This document shows positions 1 through 8,763 of a stretch of DNA of 64,000 nt, piece by piece; the first letter of the stretch is position 1, and every line of letters starts with the position of its first letter. The notes beneath the pieces are model-generated. The model worked only from the letters and a program-made list of their open reading frames with translations. It made no database searches and was not told the origin of the DNA. The DNA is from Magnetococcus sp. PR-3. GTDB taxonomy: Bacteria > Pseudomonadota > Magnetococcia > Magnetococcales > Magnetococcaceae. Where the stretch lies: positions 32,436-96,435 of the forward strand of contig NZ_JBAHUQ010000027.1 of NCBI RefSeq assembly GCF_036689865.1, read 5' to 3'. The position numbers and the translations under genes are program-made.

Positions 1-1434
1 GGTATTGGTAACGATACTGTGAGCATCTCTTCTGATTTCCATGCAGGGGATCAATTGGCAAGTACCATCTGTCAGCTGTGTAACGCCATCAATACCTGTG
101 ATGGTAATGACAGTGTGACCTTTACACGGTGTGTGGATGCGCTGACCTGTATAAATGGCCTATCAAGAAATTTTACCAATATCGAAACTGGCTTGGGTAA
201 CGATACGGTTGTGGTTAATGAGGTCTGGGCAGGCTGTAATGATGCGACCAGTATGGGCGCGTTCTTCTGTAACTACAATAACTTATCTGTGGGTTGTGGT
301 GATGACACATTAACCTTCCATCGCAAGTTAAACAGCGTTGCTAGTGAGGGAACGAATGAAATCAACACCTATCTTTGTCAACAAACATACCTCTGTGGTG
401 GGGAAGGGTCCGACACCGTTACCTACTGTAGCGAGCTGAATGATGTAACAAAGATTTGTTATTTTCAATCGAGCATGGCCTATCTTACTGACTGTTGTGG
501 TTCATCGACATTAACACTTTGTGAAGATTTGAATGATATCGATTCAATCGTCAGTTTTTACTGTAACTGCTATCTAGCATGCAACTCAGATGGTATGGGT
601 TGTACCTCTACCATAACCAATAGCTTTGATGCTGATGTCGATAGCATTTGTGTGTTCAACTACAACAAGTTTACCGTTGGAAGTAATGCTGGAAATGCCT
701 CAACCACATCCACATTAACGGCCAATATTACGGATGATCCAGGGCAGGTCACCAACTGTTTTACGGACAACTGTTTCATTATATGTGAGATGAGTCATTG
801 GGGCACCCAGTCTAATGTAGATACCATGACTATGAACTGGGCCGGTGGGGCGGATACCAAATTTTGTACGAACTCGTTCTGCATGGATGGTGGGGTTTGT
901 AATGATACGCTGAGCATGTGTCTAAACTATGTACAGGCGAGCACGACCACCTTCGCGAATAACTGCATCTGCTTAAAGGGTGGTGCAGGCGATGATACGA
1001 TGCTGCTCTGCCTACAAGGAGTATGGGACACCTCTACGTGTGTTGAACTGTTTGGTGGGGATGGGGCGGATACCATGTGTGTCAGTGGGCAGGCCGCAGC
1101 CTATGCCGGTGGCGAGGCGATTGTTTGTTACTGCTGCACCTCTGAGCTAGGTGATACCATTTGCGGCTTTAGTAATGCCACAGAGTTTGAGCTCTACTTC
1201 TGTAACAGCAACTTTAATGGTGATAATGGAGCAGGGGGCACTGGTGCCTTGGATGCCGGTTACTTTGTGGCTGGTACAGCGGCAGCAGATGCCAACGACT
1301 ACTTTATTTATGACGCTGCCAGCTTTAAGCTCTACTACGATGCCGATGGCAGTGGCACAACAGAGACCCAGCAGGTTGTGGCAACCTTTGATTCGGATGT
1401 ATCCTTGGCTGCGGATGATATCAACACGGTTTAA
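1..1434 (+). CDS. RTX-like repeat exoprotein, cysteine-rich, 3' part only
   Basis: The frame is open from base 1, so the 5' end lies outside the window; the first internal start codon is a GTG at 19. The visible 477 residues hold scattered glycine/aspartate turns of the calcium-binding RTX type (GCGDDTLTF, GGEGSDTV, GGAGDDTM, GGDGADTM) and a C-terminal tail (GTAAADANDYFIYDA, YYDADGSG) of the kind seen at the end of type I secreted proteins. From family knowledge it should be a calcium-binding protein exported by an ABC-type system. It is odd in carrying about 37 cysteines, close to 8 percent, where RTX proteins normally have almost none. The cysteines alternate with N, Y and F. Function unknown; surface or extracellular role is inference. 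Confidence 0.75.
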   Translation, partial: GIGNDTVSISSDFHAGDQLASTICQLCNAINTCDGNDSVTFTRCVDALTCINGLSRNFTNIETGLGNDTVVVNEVWAGCNDATSMGAFFCNYNNLSVGCGDDTLTFHRKLNSVASEGTNEINTYLCQQTYLCGGEGSDTVTYCSELNDVTKICYFQSSMAYLTDCCGSSTLTLCEDLNDIDSIVSFYCNCYLACNSDGMGCTSTITNSFDADVDSICVFNYNKFTVGSNAGNASTTSTLTANITDDPGQVTNCFTDNCFIICEMSHWGTQSNVDTMTMNWAGGADTKFCTNSFCMDGGVCNDTLSMCLNYVQASTTTFANNCICLKGGAGDDTMLLCLQGVWDTSTCVELFGGDGADTMCVSGQAAAYAGGEAIVCYCCTSELGDTICGFSNATEFELYFCNSNFNGDNGAGGTGALDAGYFVAGTAAADANDYFIYDAASFKLYYDADGSGTTETQQVVATFDSDVSLAADDINTV

Positions 1435-1467
1435 GCCCGTCGTACATCCATGATCTATTTTATTAAG

Positions 1468-1504
1468 CAGGGTCCACAGTGTAGACTGTGGACCCTGTTT
1501 CTTT
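1468..1504 (+). terminator. Rho-independent terminator after the RTX-like gene
   Basis: A perfect 13-bp stem (1468-1480 with 1485-1497), a 4-nt GTAG loop and a following TTTCTTTAT run lie 33 bases after the stop codon. An in-frame GTG at 1488 sits inside the stem, which argues against it as the start of the next gene. Confidence 0.9.
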
Positions 1505-1598
1505 ATACGCACCGGGAAGGCTTAAAGCGTTTTCCCTATACCCAAGCAGCGATCGCTCGCCACACACACTGTGTCGGTTATGCCCGAATGGTAACGCC

Positions 1599-4500
1599 AT
1601 GTCTGATCAAGCTACTGTAATGCGCAACGAACTTATTGAACACCTGCAACAAGCCAATACCTTAATGCAGTCAGGGCAGGTGGATCAGGCTGAGCATCTG
1701 TTACGGCAGATAATAGATAAAGCCCCTCATATGGCGGATGCTTGGCACCTTTTGGCCATGGCTCGGCAACAAGGTGGGCATATGCAGGAGGCGGTGCATT
1801 GCTTGAAAAAAGCCATAGAACATGGTCACCGTCATCCCGATACCTTTAGTAACCTAGGGGTTATGCTCAAACGGGTGGGGGATTTAAAAGGTGCCGAGCA
1901 GGCCTACTTACAGGCGTTGCATATGGATGAAAACCATAGCATGGCCTGCAACAATTTGGGGAATCTGCTACGGCAACAGGAGCGTTATCAAGAGGCGATT
2001 AATCTCTACCGTAAAGCGCTGGCCATTAATAGTGATTATCCTGAGGCATGGCGTAATTTGTCGGATGCCCTTCGCTTGACTGGGCAATTTCAACCGGCAG
2101 AGGAGGCGGCACGGAAGGCTATCATTATTCATCCTGACTTTGTGGGTGCCCATGAAAGTCTCTTGCTTATTTTACAAGCGCAAGGTCGCCTAGAAGAGGC
2201 CTGGGATATTGGCCTGAAAGGGTTGCATATTCAGAAAGACTTTTTGCCCCTGCATAATGTCATGGCCCAGCTGGCACAACGGCTCGGTGATAGCCAAAAG
2301 AGTGTGACACACAGCCGTAAACTGGTCGCGGCTGATCCACGCTATGCGGCGGGCCACCTGCTGCTGGGTGAAGGGTTGTTAAAGCAGGGAGATATGAGCA
2401 AGGGGGCTCAGGAGCTTGAATGGCGTTTGGCCATTGGGGAACGCAGCAAAGCATTGAGCCTGGATAAGCTGTGGCGTAACGAAGATCTGCAGGGTAAACG
2501 TCTACTGGTCACCCCAGAACAGGGGTTAGGTAGTATGATTCAGATGGTGCGTTACCTACCTGCCATTAAGGCTAAAGGTGCGCATGTTATGCTTATGGTG
2601 CCTAAACCCCTTCTGGCTCTTTTTGAGCATGTACAAGGGGTGGATGAGTGTTTGCCTTCCAGCCAGGCACTACCTGACTTTGATTATCATCTGCCTATCC
2701 TCTCTCTTTTTATGCGTTTAGATCTCAGTAAAGATAAGCTGACGGGCATGGTTCCCTACCTCATGCCTAACCCCTTGCGTGTCGCCCAGTGGCAACAACA
2801 GCATCTACCAACGATTAAAAAGCCTAGGGTTGGTCTTGTCTGGCAGGGCTCAAGCAACTACGACAAAGATAGAGATCGCTCTATCCCCCTCAACGCATTT
2901 GAGTCGTTGTTGACACGAAATAATATGCAGTGGGTCGTGCTGCAGAAGAAGGATGGGCGTGACCAGATTAACAAACTGGCTAAAAAACCGGATTGGTTGG
3001 ATATTGGCGAAAAACTCGAAGATTTTGCGGATACAGCCGCAGTCATTAGCCAGTTAGATCGGGTTGTAACGGTCGATACTGCTGTGGCTCATCTGGCCGG
3101 AGCCCTGGGTAAGCAGACCTTAACTCTATTGGGACAGGGTAGTGATTGGCGCTGGTTTGAAGGACAGGGAGACTCCCCCTTTTATCCCCACATGACACTG
3201 CTTCAGCAAGAGAAGTTTGGGGATTGGTCTGGGGTGATCCACGCTGTTGGGGCGTGGCTGGATGGAAAACCGACACCGATACCCAAAAAGGCGGTTATTC
3301 AGGTTGCGGCCTCTAACAAAAAAAGTACCCGTAAACATCAGCTGAAAAAACCAGCGGGTAAAATTCTCAAAGTGATGGAGCGGGTGGAACAGGCTTTTTC
3401 TGGTGGCCGGGTAGAGGAGGCTTTTAAGCTCCTGACCCGTGCGTTAGAGAAAGATCCTAAAGATCCATTGTTGTTGCATCGTTTAGGGTTGATACACTAT
3501 CAGCAAAACCGTTTTAAAGAGGCGGTGGAGCTGATGTCGGCTGCGGTTGCAGGGGATCCTGATAATGCCGATCTGCATACCAACTTAGGGGCATCCAAGC
3601 GGCGTAATGGTGACCTGTTGGGGGCCATATCATCCTACAAGCAAGCTTTGGAACTACGTCCAGATCAGGCCACAGCCTATAATAATTTGGGCAATGTCCA
3701 TATGAACCAGGGGCAGTGGGATAATGCCGAAGTGGCTTTCCGTAAGGCTATTCATCTGCTAAAGGATTATCCGGAACCCCATCGTAACTTGGCTGAAGTG
3801 CTGCGGCAGAAAAAGCAGTTCAAACCCGCCTTAAAATATGCCAAAGAGGCCACCAAGCTCAAAAAAGATTATGTAGATGCCCAGCTGGTGCAGGTGAATA
3901 TTCTACGTGACTCTGGCAATGGTAAACAGGCCATGGAGGCGTGCCGTCCTTTATTGGGTGCACACCCTCATCTGGCGGAAGCTCACTTAACCATGGGCCA
4001 GCTGTTACAGAGCCAGCGTGATTTTGAAAAAGCCCGTGCCAGTCTAGAGCGGGCTATCAAGCTTAACCCCTATTTGGTGATGGCTTATGTACACCTTTCT
4101 GGTTTACTGAGTGAGGTTGACGAACATGATGCCGCGATAGCCTTGGCTGAAGAGGGGGCCAAACGAAACGACCGGATCGCTTTGATCTTCCGTCATTTGG
4201 GCTCACTCTACAAAAATAGTAACCGTCTTGAGGATGCTAAAACAGCCCTACGTAAGGCGATCGCGCTGGCCCCCCAAGATAGCTCTGCCCATATGGAACT
4301 CGCCTTTGTATTGATCCACAATGGTGAACTGGCGGAAGGGACAAAAGAGTATGAGTGGCGTATGGCTGAAGGGCAGCGCTTAGAGCGTAAATTTGAGAAG
4401 CCCCAATGGGATGGTGCAGACCCTAAAGGAAAAACCATACTTGTGTACTGTGAACAAGGGCAGGGCGCAAACATTCACTACGCACGCTACATACCCTTGC

Positions 4501-5216
4501 TGGCTGAGCGTGGAGCTAAAGTTATTGTAGAGGCTTATCCATCGCTAAAAGAGATGTTTTCTACTCTTAAAGGGGTGAAAAAAGTGATTGCGCGTGGAGA
4601 GCGCATTCCCAGCTATGACTATTATGCTTCCATGCTCTCCATGCCCTATCTGTTTAAAACCACCATGGGGACCATTCCGGTCAATATTCCCTACCTCTTC
4701 CCAGAGAAGAAGAAGATTAATCGCTGGAAAAAGCACTTTAATCAAGAGACACGCCCGGTGGTGGGTTTGGCTTGGCAGGGTAATCCGGGCTTTGGTGGCG
4801 ATGCGACCCGATCGATGCCCCTCAAACACTATTTTCCAATGATTGAGGCCCTTAAAGATCAGATCCGTTTTGTCTCTATTCAGGTAAGCTATGGTCGTGA
4901 ACAGTTGGTGGATCTTCCTGAAGGCATGCCGTTGGAGGATATGGCTGGTGAGCTAAACAACTTCTCAGATACGTTGGCCTTAATGAACCGTTTGGATCTG
5001 GTTATCTCTACCGATACCGCCGTTCCCCACTTAATGGGTACCCAGGGCCGAAATGTCTGGATGGTACTCTCTTACCACTCGGATTGGCGTTTTATGTTGG
5101 AGCGTTCTGATTTTCCCTGGTATCCCACTATGCGCCTGTTCCGTCAAACAGAGCGCAAGAATTGGGGCCGTGTAATTGCACAAGTGACGGATGCCCTGAA
5201 GAAGTGGTCCTTCTGA
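1599..5216 (+). CDS. TPR protein with two glycosyltransferase-like domains (tandemly duplicated architecture)
   Basis: A 1205-residue protein starting at ATG 1599 (MSDQATV); 1620 is an alternative start, while the longer frame begins inside the upstream terminator. It contains two successive units. Unit 1 has TPR repeats to about residue 290, then a GT9/ADP-heptose-transferase-like domain with EQGLGSMIQ near 300, GLVWQG near 405 and DTAVAHLAG near 493. Unit 2 repeats this: TPRs about 590-930, EQGQGANIH near 948, GLAWQG near 1053, DTAVPHLMG near 1141. TPR arrays joined to this domain occur in many environmental proteobacteria and are usually linked to protein or surface glycosylation; the acceptor is unknown here. 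No signal peptide is visible, so a cytoplasmic place is likely. Confidence 0.85.
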   Translation: MSDQATVMRNELIEHLQQANTLMQSGQVDQAEHLLRQIIDKAPHMADAWHLLAMARQQGGHMQEAVHCLKKAIEHGHRHPDTFSNLGVMLKRVGDLKGAEQAYLQALHMDENHSMACNNLGNLLRQQERYQEAINLYRKALAINSDYPEAWRNLSDALRLTGQFQPAEEAARKAIIIHPDFVGAHESLLLILQAQGRLEEAWDIGLKGLHIQKDFLPLHNVMAQLAQRLGDSQKSVTHSRKLVAADPRYAAGHLLLGEGLLKQGDMSKGAQELEWRLAIGERSKALSLDKLWRNEDLQGKRLLVTPEQGLGSMIQMVRYLPAIKAKGAHVMLMVPKPLLALFEHVQGVDECLPSSQALPDFDYHLPILSLFMRLDLSKDKLTGMVPYLMPNPLRVAQWQQQHLPTIKKPRVGLVWQGSSNYDKDRDRSIPLNAFESLLTRNNMQWVVLQKKDGRDQINKLAKKPDWLDIGEKLEDFADTAAVISQLDRVVTVDTAVAHLAGALGKQTLTLLGQGSDWRWFEGQGDSPFYPHMTLLQQEKFGDWSGVIHAVGAWLDGKPTPIPKKAVIQVAASNKKSTRKHQLKKPAGKILKVMERVEQAFSGGRVEEAFKLLTRALEKDPKDPLLLHRLGLIHYQQNRFKEAVELMSAAVAGDPDNADLHTNLGASKRRNGDLLGAISSYKQALELRPDQATAYNNLGNVHMNQGQWDNAEVAFRKAIHLLKDYPEPHRNLAEVLRQKKQFKPALKYAKEATKLKKDYVDAQLVQVNILRDSGNGKQAMEACRPLLGAHPHLAEAHLTMGQLLQSQRDFEKARASLERAIKLNPYLVMAYVHLSGLLSEVDEHDAAIALAEEGAKRNDRIALIFRHLGSLYKNSNRLEDAKTALRKAIALAPQDSSAHMELAFVLIHNGELAEGTKEYEWRMAEGQRLERKFEKPQWDGADPKGKTILVYCEQGQGANIHYARYIPLLAERGAKVIVEAYPSLKEMFSTLKGVKKVIARGERIPSYDYYASMLSMPYLFKTTMGTIPVNIPYLFPEKKKINRWKKHFNQETRPVVGLAWQGNPGFGGDATRSMPLKHYFPMIEALKDQIRFVSIQVSYGREQLVDLPEGMPLEDMAGELNNFSDTLALMNRLDLVISTDTAVPHLMGTQGRNVWMVLSYHSDWRFMLERSDFPWYPTMRLFRQTERKNWGRVIAQVTDALKKWSF

Positions 5217-6261
5217 GCAGGTTAACTTGTTGAGAAGAGGCATTATTTTACTGATAGGGTAATGAACTTGCACGTGGCTGATGCACAATAAACCATGCCT
5301 GTAAGGGTTTGAATTCACGTGATGTGAGGGCTGTAAGTTCTCTTTTTCTGAGCATGGGTAGGTGTCATGATCTGTTTAAGTGGCCGTGATGCCATTAAAG
5401 GCAGCTCCTGTTGAATGTTACATACATCATCAGAGGCTCTATGGAGTGATTGTTGGATAAAGGGTTGAGAAAGCGCATGGGCCTGTGGGGCCTGGAAGTG
5501 TTCGGGGCTCGTTTTAATTGTTCTCTATGTTGATTAATCTGGTTGATGGATGGTTCTGAAGGTATTGGTTGTATCGTTTGATGTATGCAATGAGGGTAGG
5601 GCCGCTTGGTGTTGCATGATCTATATGACCAGGGGTCGGTTGGTCTCTGTGACGGATACCTGTATAGAGAAGTCGATTTATTCCTGCTGGTAATGATACC
5701 TACCTGTTTATCTGTGGGTCCATCCCCCAACGGGCTTGCTGGCCCCGTTAAATCTCCTCTTTAGGGCTTAGTGATGGGGGTTATAAATACTGTTTTCAGT
5801 ATTAGGCGTTCGGGTCGCGCTTTTTCACCAGACTACCTGCAACCATATCGAGACACCCTTTTTTGGAAAAAAAGCCCAATGTGTGGCTTGTTCATGGGCA
5901 TCAGCCTCCGTTGATAAGCATCATCCGTGGGTATCCGCTATCATGAACAGGGCGTGGGTGTCATCATCGTTCATCTTATCGACAAGGCCTATTATCCTGC
6001 AAAACACGAGCTTTTGTCTTTTGGTTGGTTTGAGCAATGTTCTTGAATCCATTTTTTACGCAGAACAATGTGAAGATAGCTCAAATAAACACGATAAGAT
6101 TTTGATATTCGTGGGGTGTGATGGGTGAAAGGTGTGTCGGGTCGTTTGGTCGAGGTTATGGGGGGGGGATGCTTTTATAGGGTTGGTTTTTTTGGTTGCT
6201 AAAGTACTCATTATTAAAAGGAAAAATGTGTTTTCAGGCTTGATATAATTTATTGTTAAAA
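5217..6261. other. Gene-poor intergenic stretch
   Basis: About 1 kb after the TPR gene with only short open frames of low-complexity, non-protein-like composition on either strand (for example 5395-5730 minus and 5883-6128 plus). An imperfect hairpin with AACGGG/CCCCGTT arms lies near 5730-5750. I see no conserved gene here. Confidence 0.6.
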
Positions 6262-6290
6262 TTGACAGAAAATTAACTTTGGTGTATTAT
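6262..6290 (+). promoter_or_regulatory. Sigma70-type promoter upstream of the kamA-like gene
   Basis: TTGACA at 6262-6267, an exact 17-nt spacer, and TATTAT at 6285-6290, in an AT-rich stretch. Transcription would begin near 6297, giving a leader of roughly 220 nt before the GTG start at 6516. Confidence 0.75.
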
Positions 6291-6414
6291 TTGGCCTGTT
6301 TGTGCAGTCGAATATCTTCATCAGAAATCAGCTCTACACAGCAAATGCTGGTTTTATAACACAAAGTGGTATGCCGCTTTAGTTGATCAATATTAATCTA
6401 TATGCTGTAGCATT

Positions 6415-6444
6415 TTCTGCGTCTTTCTGCGTCTTTCTGCGTCT
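6415..6444 (+). repeat. Three exact tandem copies of a 10-bp unit
   Basis: The unit TTCTGCGTCT is repeated three times without a mismatch at 6415-6424, 6425-6434 and 6435-6444, inside the predicted leader of the kamA-like gene. A 10-bp period is about one helical turn, so a protein-binding site is possible; slipped-strand expansion is an equally simple explanation. Confidence 0.8.
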
Positions 6445-6515
6445 TTTGGCTTGAAATGTTAATGGCAAGTGGTTAGGTCAATCATGGGTGTACCACGCGA
6501 CTTCGGGAGTTTATT

Positions 6516-7691
6516 GTGCAAGACTCAACGTTGGAACTGCCCTCTCATACACAATGGGATGGTATGGATTGGAAACGTGAGCTAAAGAATAATATTCGTG
6601 ATATTGATCAATTGGCCGCTGCTCTGGCTTTGCCGGCTGATGAAGAGGAGGCGCTAAGAAAAATTATTGACCTCCATCCTATGAATATCCCCCGCTACTA
6701 TCTGAACCTGATTGATCCCAAAGACCCGAATGATCCTATCCGTAATCTAGCCGTGCCCCAGGTTGATGAACTGGTGGTTGCAGGTGCTATGGGTGAGACC
6801 ACCACAGACCCATATGGTGACGAGAAGCATAGTAAGGGTAACGGGATTTTACATAAGTATGCCTATACGGCATTGGTTGTGGCCACAGAAGCCTGCACCA
6901 TGTATTGCCGTCACTGTTTTCGTAAGGTTATGGTTGGTCTGCCGAACGATAAAACAGTGGAAAATTTTCAACAGGCTGCTAAATACATAGCTGATCATCC
7001 AGAAATTACCAATGTGGTGATGTCTGGGGGCGATCCTCTCCTTTTGCCAACAGGTCATCTGCGGCGGATGCTGGATGCTCTTAAAGAGATTCCTCATCTC
7101 AATTATGTACGTATTGGATCACGTACCCCGGTTGTGTTCCCCATGCGCTTTTTTGAGGATGAACTTCTCGATCTGTTTAGGGACTTTAACCGTCATAAAG
7201 CACTGTATCTGCCTACCCATTTCAACCACCCAGCAGAGATCACCCCTGAGAGTACGGAAGCCGTACGGCGCATACGTGAAACGGGTGTGACCGTGAACAA
7301 TCAAGCGGTGCTTCTGAAGGGGGTTAATGATGATGTGGATACCATCACAGAGCTCATGGATGGTTTGGTTCGCATTGGTGTTAATCCCTATTACCTCTAT
7401 CAGTGCATGCCGGTTGCACGGGTACGTCACCACTTCCAGACAAGTCTGAAAGAGTCTGTAGATATGGTAGATGCCGCTCGCCGACGTATGGATGGCTACG
7501 CCAAACGTTTCAAGTTCATTATTGGCCACGATATCGGCAAGCTGGAGATCTGTGGACGTATTGATGACAAGCTGATTCTAAAGCAGATTCATGCCCGCCA
7601 GGAAGAGCCTGAAGATGCCTCACGTATGTTGGTCTACCAGTTGAATGATGAAGCAGGTTGGTTGGATGAGTTGGAACAGGTTACGCTTTAA
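6516..7691 (+). CDS. KamA-family radical SAM aminomutase (lysine 2,3-aminomutase-like)
   Basis: A 391-residue protein with the radical SAM cluster motif ACTMYCRHCFRK near residue 130 (CxxxCxxC), followed by MSGGDPLLLP, which fits SAM binding, and YLPTHFNHP and NNQAVLLKG, characteristic of the KamA family. The family shifts an amino group from the 2 to the 3 position of lysine using PLP, an iron-sulfur cluster and SAM. Length lies between KamA (about 415) and EpmB (about 340); no EF-P or EpmA gene is nearby, so beta-lysine production (for example for an osmolyte) and EF-P modification both remain open. No beta-lysine acetyltransferase is adjacent. Start is GTG 6516, with CGGGAG 7 bases upstream. 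It appears monocistronic, between its own promoter and a terminator. Confidence 0.85.
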   Translation: MQDSTLELPSHTQWDGMDWKRELKNNIRDIDQLAAALALPADEEEALRKIIDLHPMNIPRYYLNLIDPKDPNDPIRNLAVPQVDELVVAGAMGETTTDPYGDEKHSKGNGILHKYAYTALVVATEACTMYCRHCFRKVMVGLPNDKTVENFQQAAKYIADHPEITNVVMSGGDPLLLPTGHLRRMLDALKEIPHLNYVRIGSRTPVVFPMRFFEDELLDLFRDFNRHKALYLPTHFNHPAEITPESTEAVRRIRETGVTVNNQAVLLKGVNDDVDTITELMDGLVRIGVNPYYLYQCMPVARVRHHFQTSLKESVDMVDAARRRMDGYAKRFKFIIGHDIGKLEICGRIDDKLILKQIHARQEEPEDASRMLVYQLNDEAGWLDELEQVTL

Positions 7692-7753
7692 TTGCCGTCT
7701 GCTTATCCCCCAACTCCAGGCCTTTGCTTAACAGGTAAGTGCTTGGCGCTCTT

Positions 7754-7775
7754 TTATCAGATGTGTGTCTGATAA
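7754..7775 (+). other. Hairpin after the kamA-like gene
   Basis: An 8-bp perfect stem TTATCAGA/TCTGATAA with a 6-nt TGTGTG loop, 62 bases after the stop. No T-run follows, so it is more likely an mRNA-stabilising or protein-binding structure than a terminator. Confidence 0.5.
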
Positions 7776-7820
7776 GGTGGGAGCTAATCTGGACATTTGT
7801 TGGGTGACGTGACCATAAAA

Positions 7821-7854
7821 AAACCGCAAGGGAGCTTCCTTGCGGTTTTTTTTA
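7821..7854. terminator. Bidirectional Rho-independent terminator
   Basis: An 11-bp stem AAACCGCAAGG/CCTTGCGGTTT with a 6-nt loop, a T-run on the plus side and an A-run before it that is a T-run on the minus strand. It sits between convergent genes: the kamA-like gene and the small secreted protein gene. Confidence 0.9.
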
Positions 7855-7891
7855 ATCCTCCTCATCGTAGCGAAGAGGGTTGGATCTTTAC

Positions 7892-8212
7892 TTATTGGGC
7901 AACAGGCGCTTCAGGTGCTGCTGGTGCTGTGTAGGGCGCATAGGCATAAGGGGGAATAAAGGGCGCGCCATAGCCGTTGTAGCCGGTCATAGCATTCGCA
8001 ATATTTGCGGCTGTTTGGGCACTTCCGCTGACGTTAAAGTTCATCCCGAAGTTACCAGTAGCGTTACCGTTGCCGGTACCATTACCCATGCCATTGCCGT
8101 AACCATTGTTATTCCAAGGTCCACCCCAAAAAGCATCAGCGGTACTTAAGGAAGCAGCAGAGATAGCGGTGAAAGCGGCCAGGGCAAGAAAAAGAGCTTT
8201 TTTGTTTTTCAT
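7892..8212 (-). CDS. Small secreted Gly/Asn-rich protein
   Basis: A 106-residue protein. The start is the ATG at 8212 (MKNKKALF), because GGAGA lies 6 bases upstream; another ATG two codons earlier is too close to it. Residues 1-25 form a clear signal peptide (KNKK, then a hydrophobic stretch, ending near STADA), followed by a Gly/Asn-rich segment (GNGMGNGTGNGN) and a Pro/Ala/Tyr-rich tail. This points to export across the inner membrane and a flexible extracytoplasmic protein. I do not recognise a family. It is transcribed alone, convergent to the kamA-like gene, from an AT-rich upstream region of about 220 bp. Confidence 0.7.
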   Translation of the reverse strand: MKNKKALFLALAAFTAISAASLSTADAFWGGPWNNNGYGNGMGNGTGNGNATGNFGMNFNVSGSAQTAANIANAMTGYNGYGAPFIPPYAYAPYTAPAAPEAPVAQ

Positions 8213-8438
8213 GATCATTCTCCAAAAACGGTATTTCATGTTATTTAAAAGCCAAGGTTCGTGATGGTCTTTAACACTACCCTCACTGGCCAGTTGGCGT
8301 TGATTGCTGTGTTGAGAAACATCATGGCAGAAGATGTCTTTGAATATAAGAAAAATCTTATAAACAAGTGTAAGCAAATAGTTATGCAATGTAATGGCTC
8401 TGTAACAGTTGATGTGCGAACCGATGAAAAATGTAAAG

Positions 8439-8494
8439 TGTAAAGGGCCGCGTAAAATGATAATTGTACCCGCGTAAAATGATAGTGGGGGATT
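8439..8494. other. Decayed right-end sequence of an older Mu-like element
   Basis: Begins TGTAAAGGGCCGCG and holds two copies of the motif GCGTAAAATGATA (near 8450 and 8473), the second followed by GTGGGG. The same motif is found at both ends of the intact prophage and again at 48870-48895, so these are probably transposase-binding sites. The stretch matches the remnant at 48862 except for an extra 22-bp tandem duplication here. Confidence 0.65.
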
Positions 8495-8532
8495 GTACGG
8501 GCCAGCCTTTTTGGGGCTGGCCCGGTTGTTGT

Positions 8533-8691
8533 CTAGAGAGTGCGTAAACGGTTGTTGGCTATGCGGTGGTAGGCGGGGGATAGCTCTACACCGTAATAGG
8601 TCAAATTCCGAGACATTAAAACCGCCGCCTCTCCGGCGCTGCCGGAACCCATAAATGGATCCAATATCACACCACCATTTGGGACCATTAA
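8533..8691 (-). pseudogene. C-terminal fragment of a phage DNA methyltransferase
   Basis: Reads on the minus strand as about 52 residues ending at TAG 8535-8533, including DPFMGSGSAGEA and YYGVELSPAY, nearly identical to the C-terminus of the intact methyltransferase at 8764-9498. The 5' part is cut off exactly where the intact prophage right end begins. It is preceded by a GGCCAGCC/GGCTGGCC hairpin like the one after the intact gene. It is the relic of a related prophage into which, or next to which, the present prophage inserted. Confidence 0.85.
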
Positions 8692-8725
8692 TGTAAACGC
8701 GCATGTAAAATGTCAGTGGGGAAAT
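8692..8725. other. Prophage right end with transposase-binding motif
   Basis: Starts TGTAAACGCGCATG and continues into TAAAATGTCAGTGGGG, related to the GCGTAAAATGATAGTGGGG boxes at the other ends. A copy with one difference starts at 48829, outside the prophage left end. Confidence 0.75.
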
Positions 8726-8729
8726 ATGC

Positions 8730-8752
8730 GGCCAGCCTGGTAAGGGCTGGCC
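8730..8752 (-). terminator. Hairpin after the methyltransferase gene
   Basis: An 8-bp perfect stem GGCCAGCC/GGCTGGCC with a 7-nt loop, just beyond the methyltransferase stop codon. There is no good T-run, so termination would be weak. Equivalent hairpins follow both methyltransferase relics (near 8500-8525 and 48900-48925). Confidence 0.5.
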
Positions 8753-8763
8753 GTTGTTGGTTG

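Noticed and set aside
5395..5730. Open frame of 111 codons on the minus strand
   Set aside because: Composition is unlike a protein (many Arg, Pro, Ser, Asn and His without pattern), no ribosome-binding site, and it lies in a stretch that looks non-coding on both strands.
5883..6128. Open frame of 81 codons on the plus strand
   Set aside because: No ribosome-binding site, no recognisable pattern; the kamA promoter region follows. Judged to be chance.
6415..6444. Possible CRISPR-like repeat
   Set aside because: Units are 10 bp and directly adjacent without spacers, so this is a simple tandem repeat.
8261..8443. Open frame of 60 codons on the plus strand before the phage relic
   Set aside because: It overlies the promoter region of the small secreted protein gene and has no ribosome-binding site or family resemblance.
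8687..8691. ATTAA as target duplication of the prophage
   Set aside because: The five bases after the left tip are TAAAG, so there is no match; shifting the tips by a few bases did not give one.
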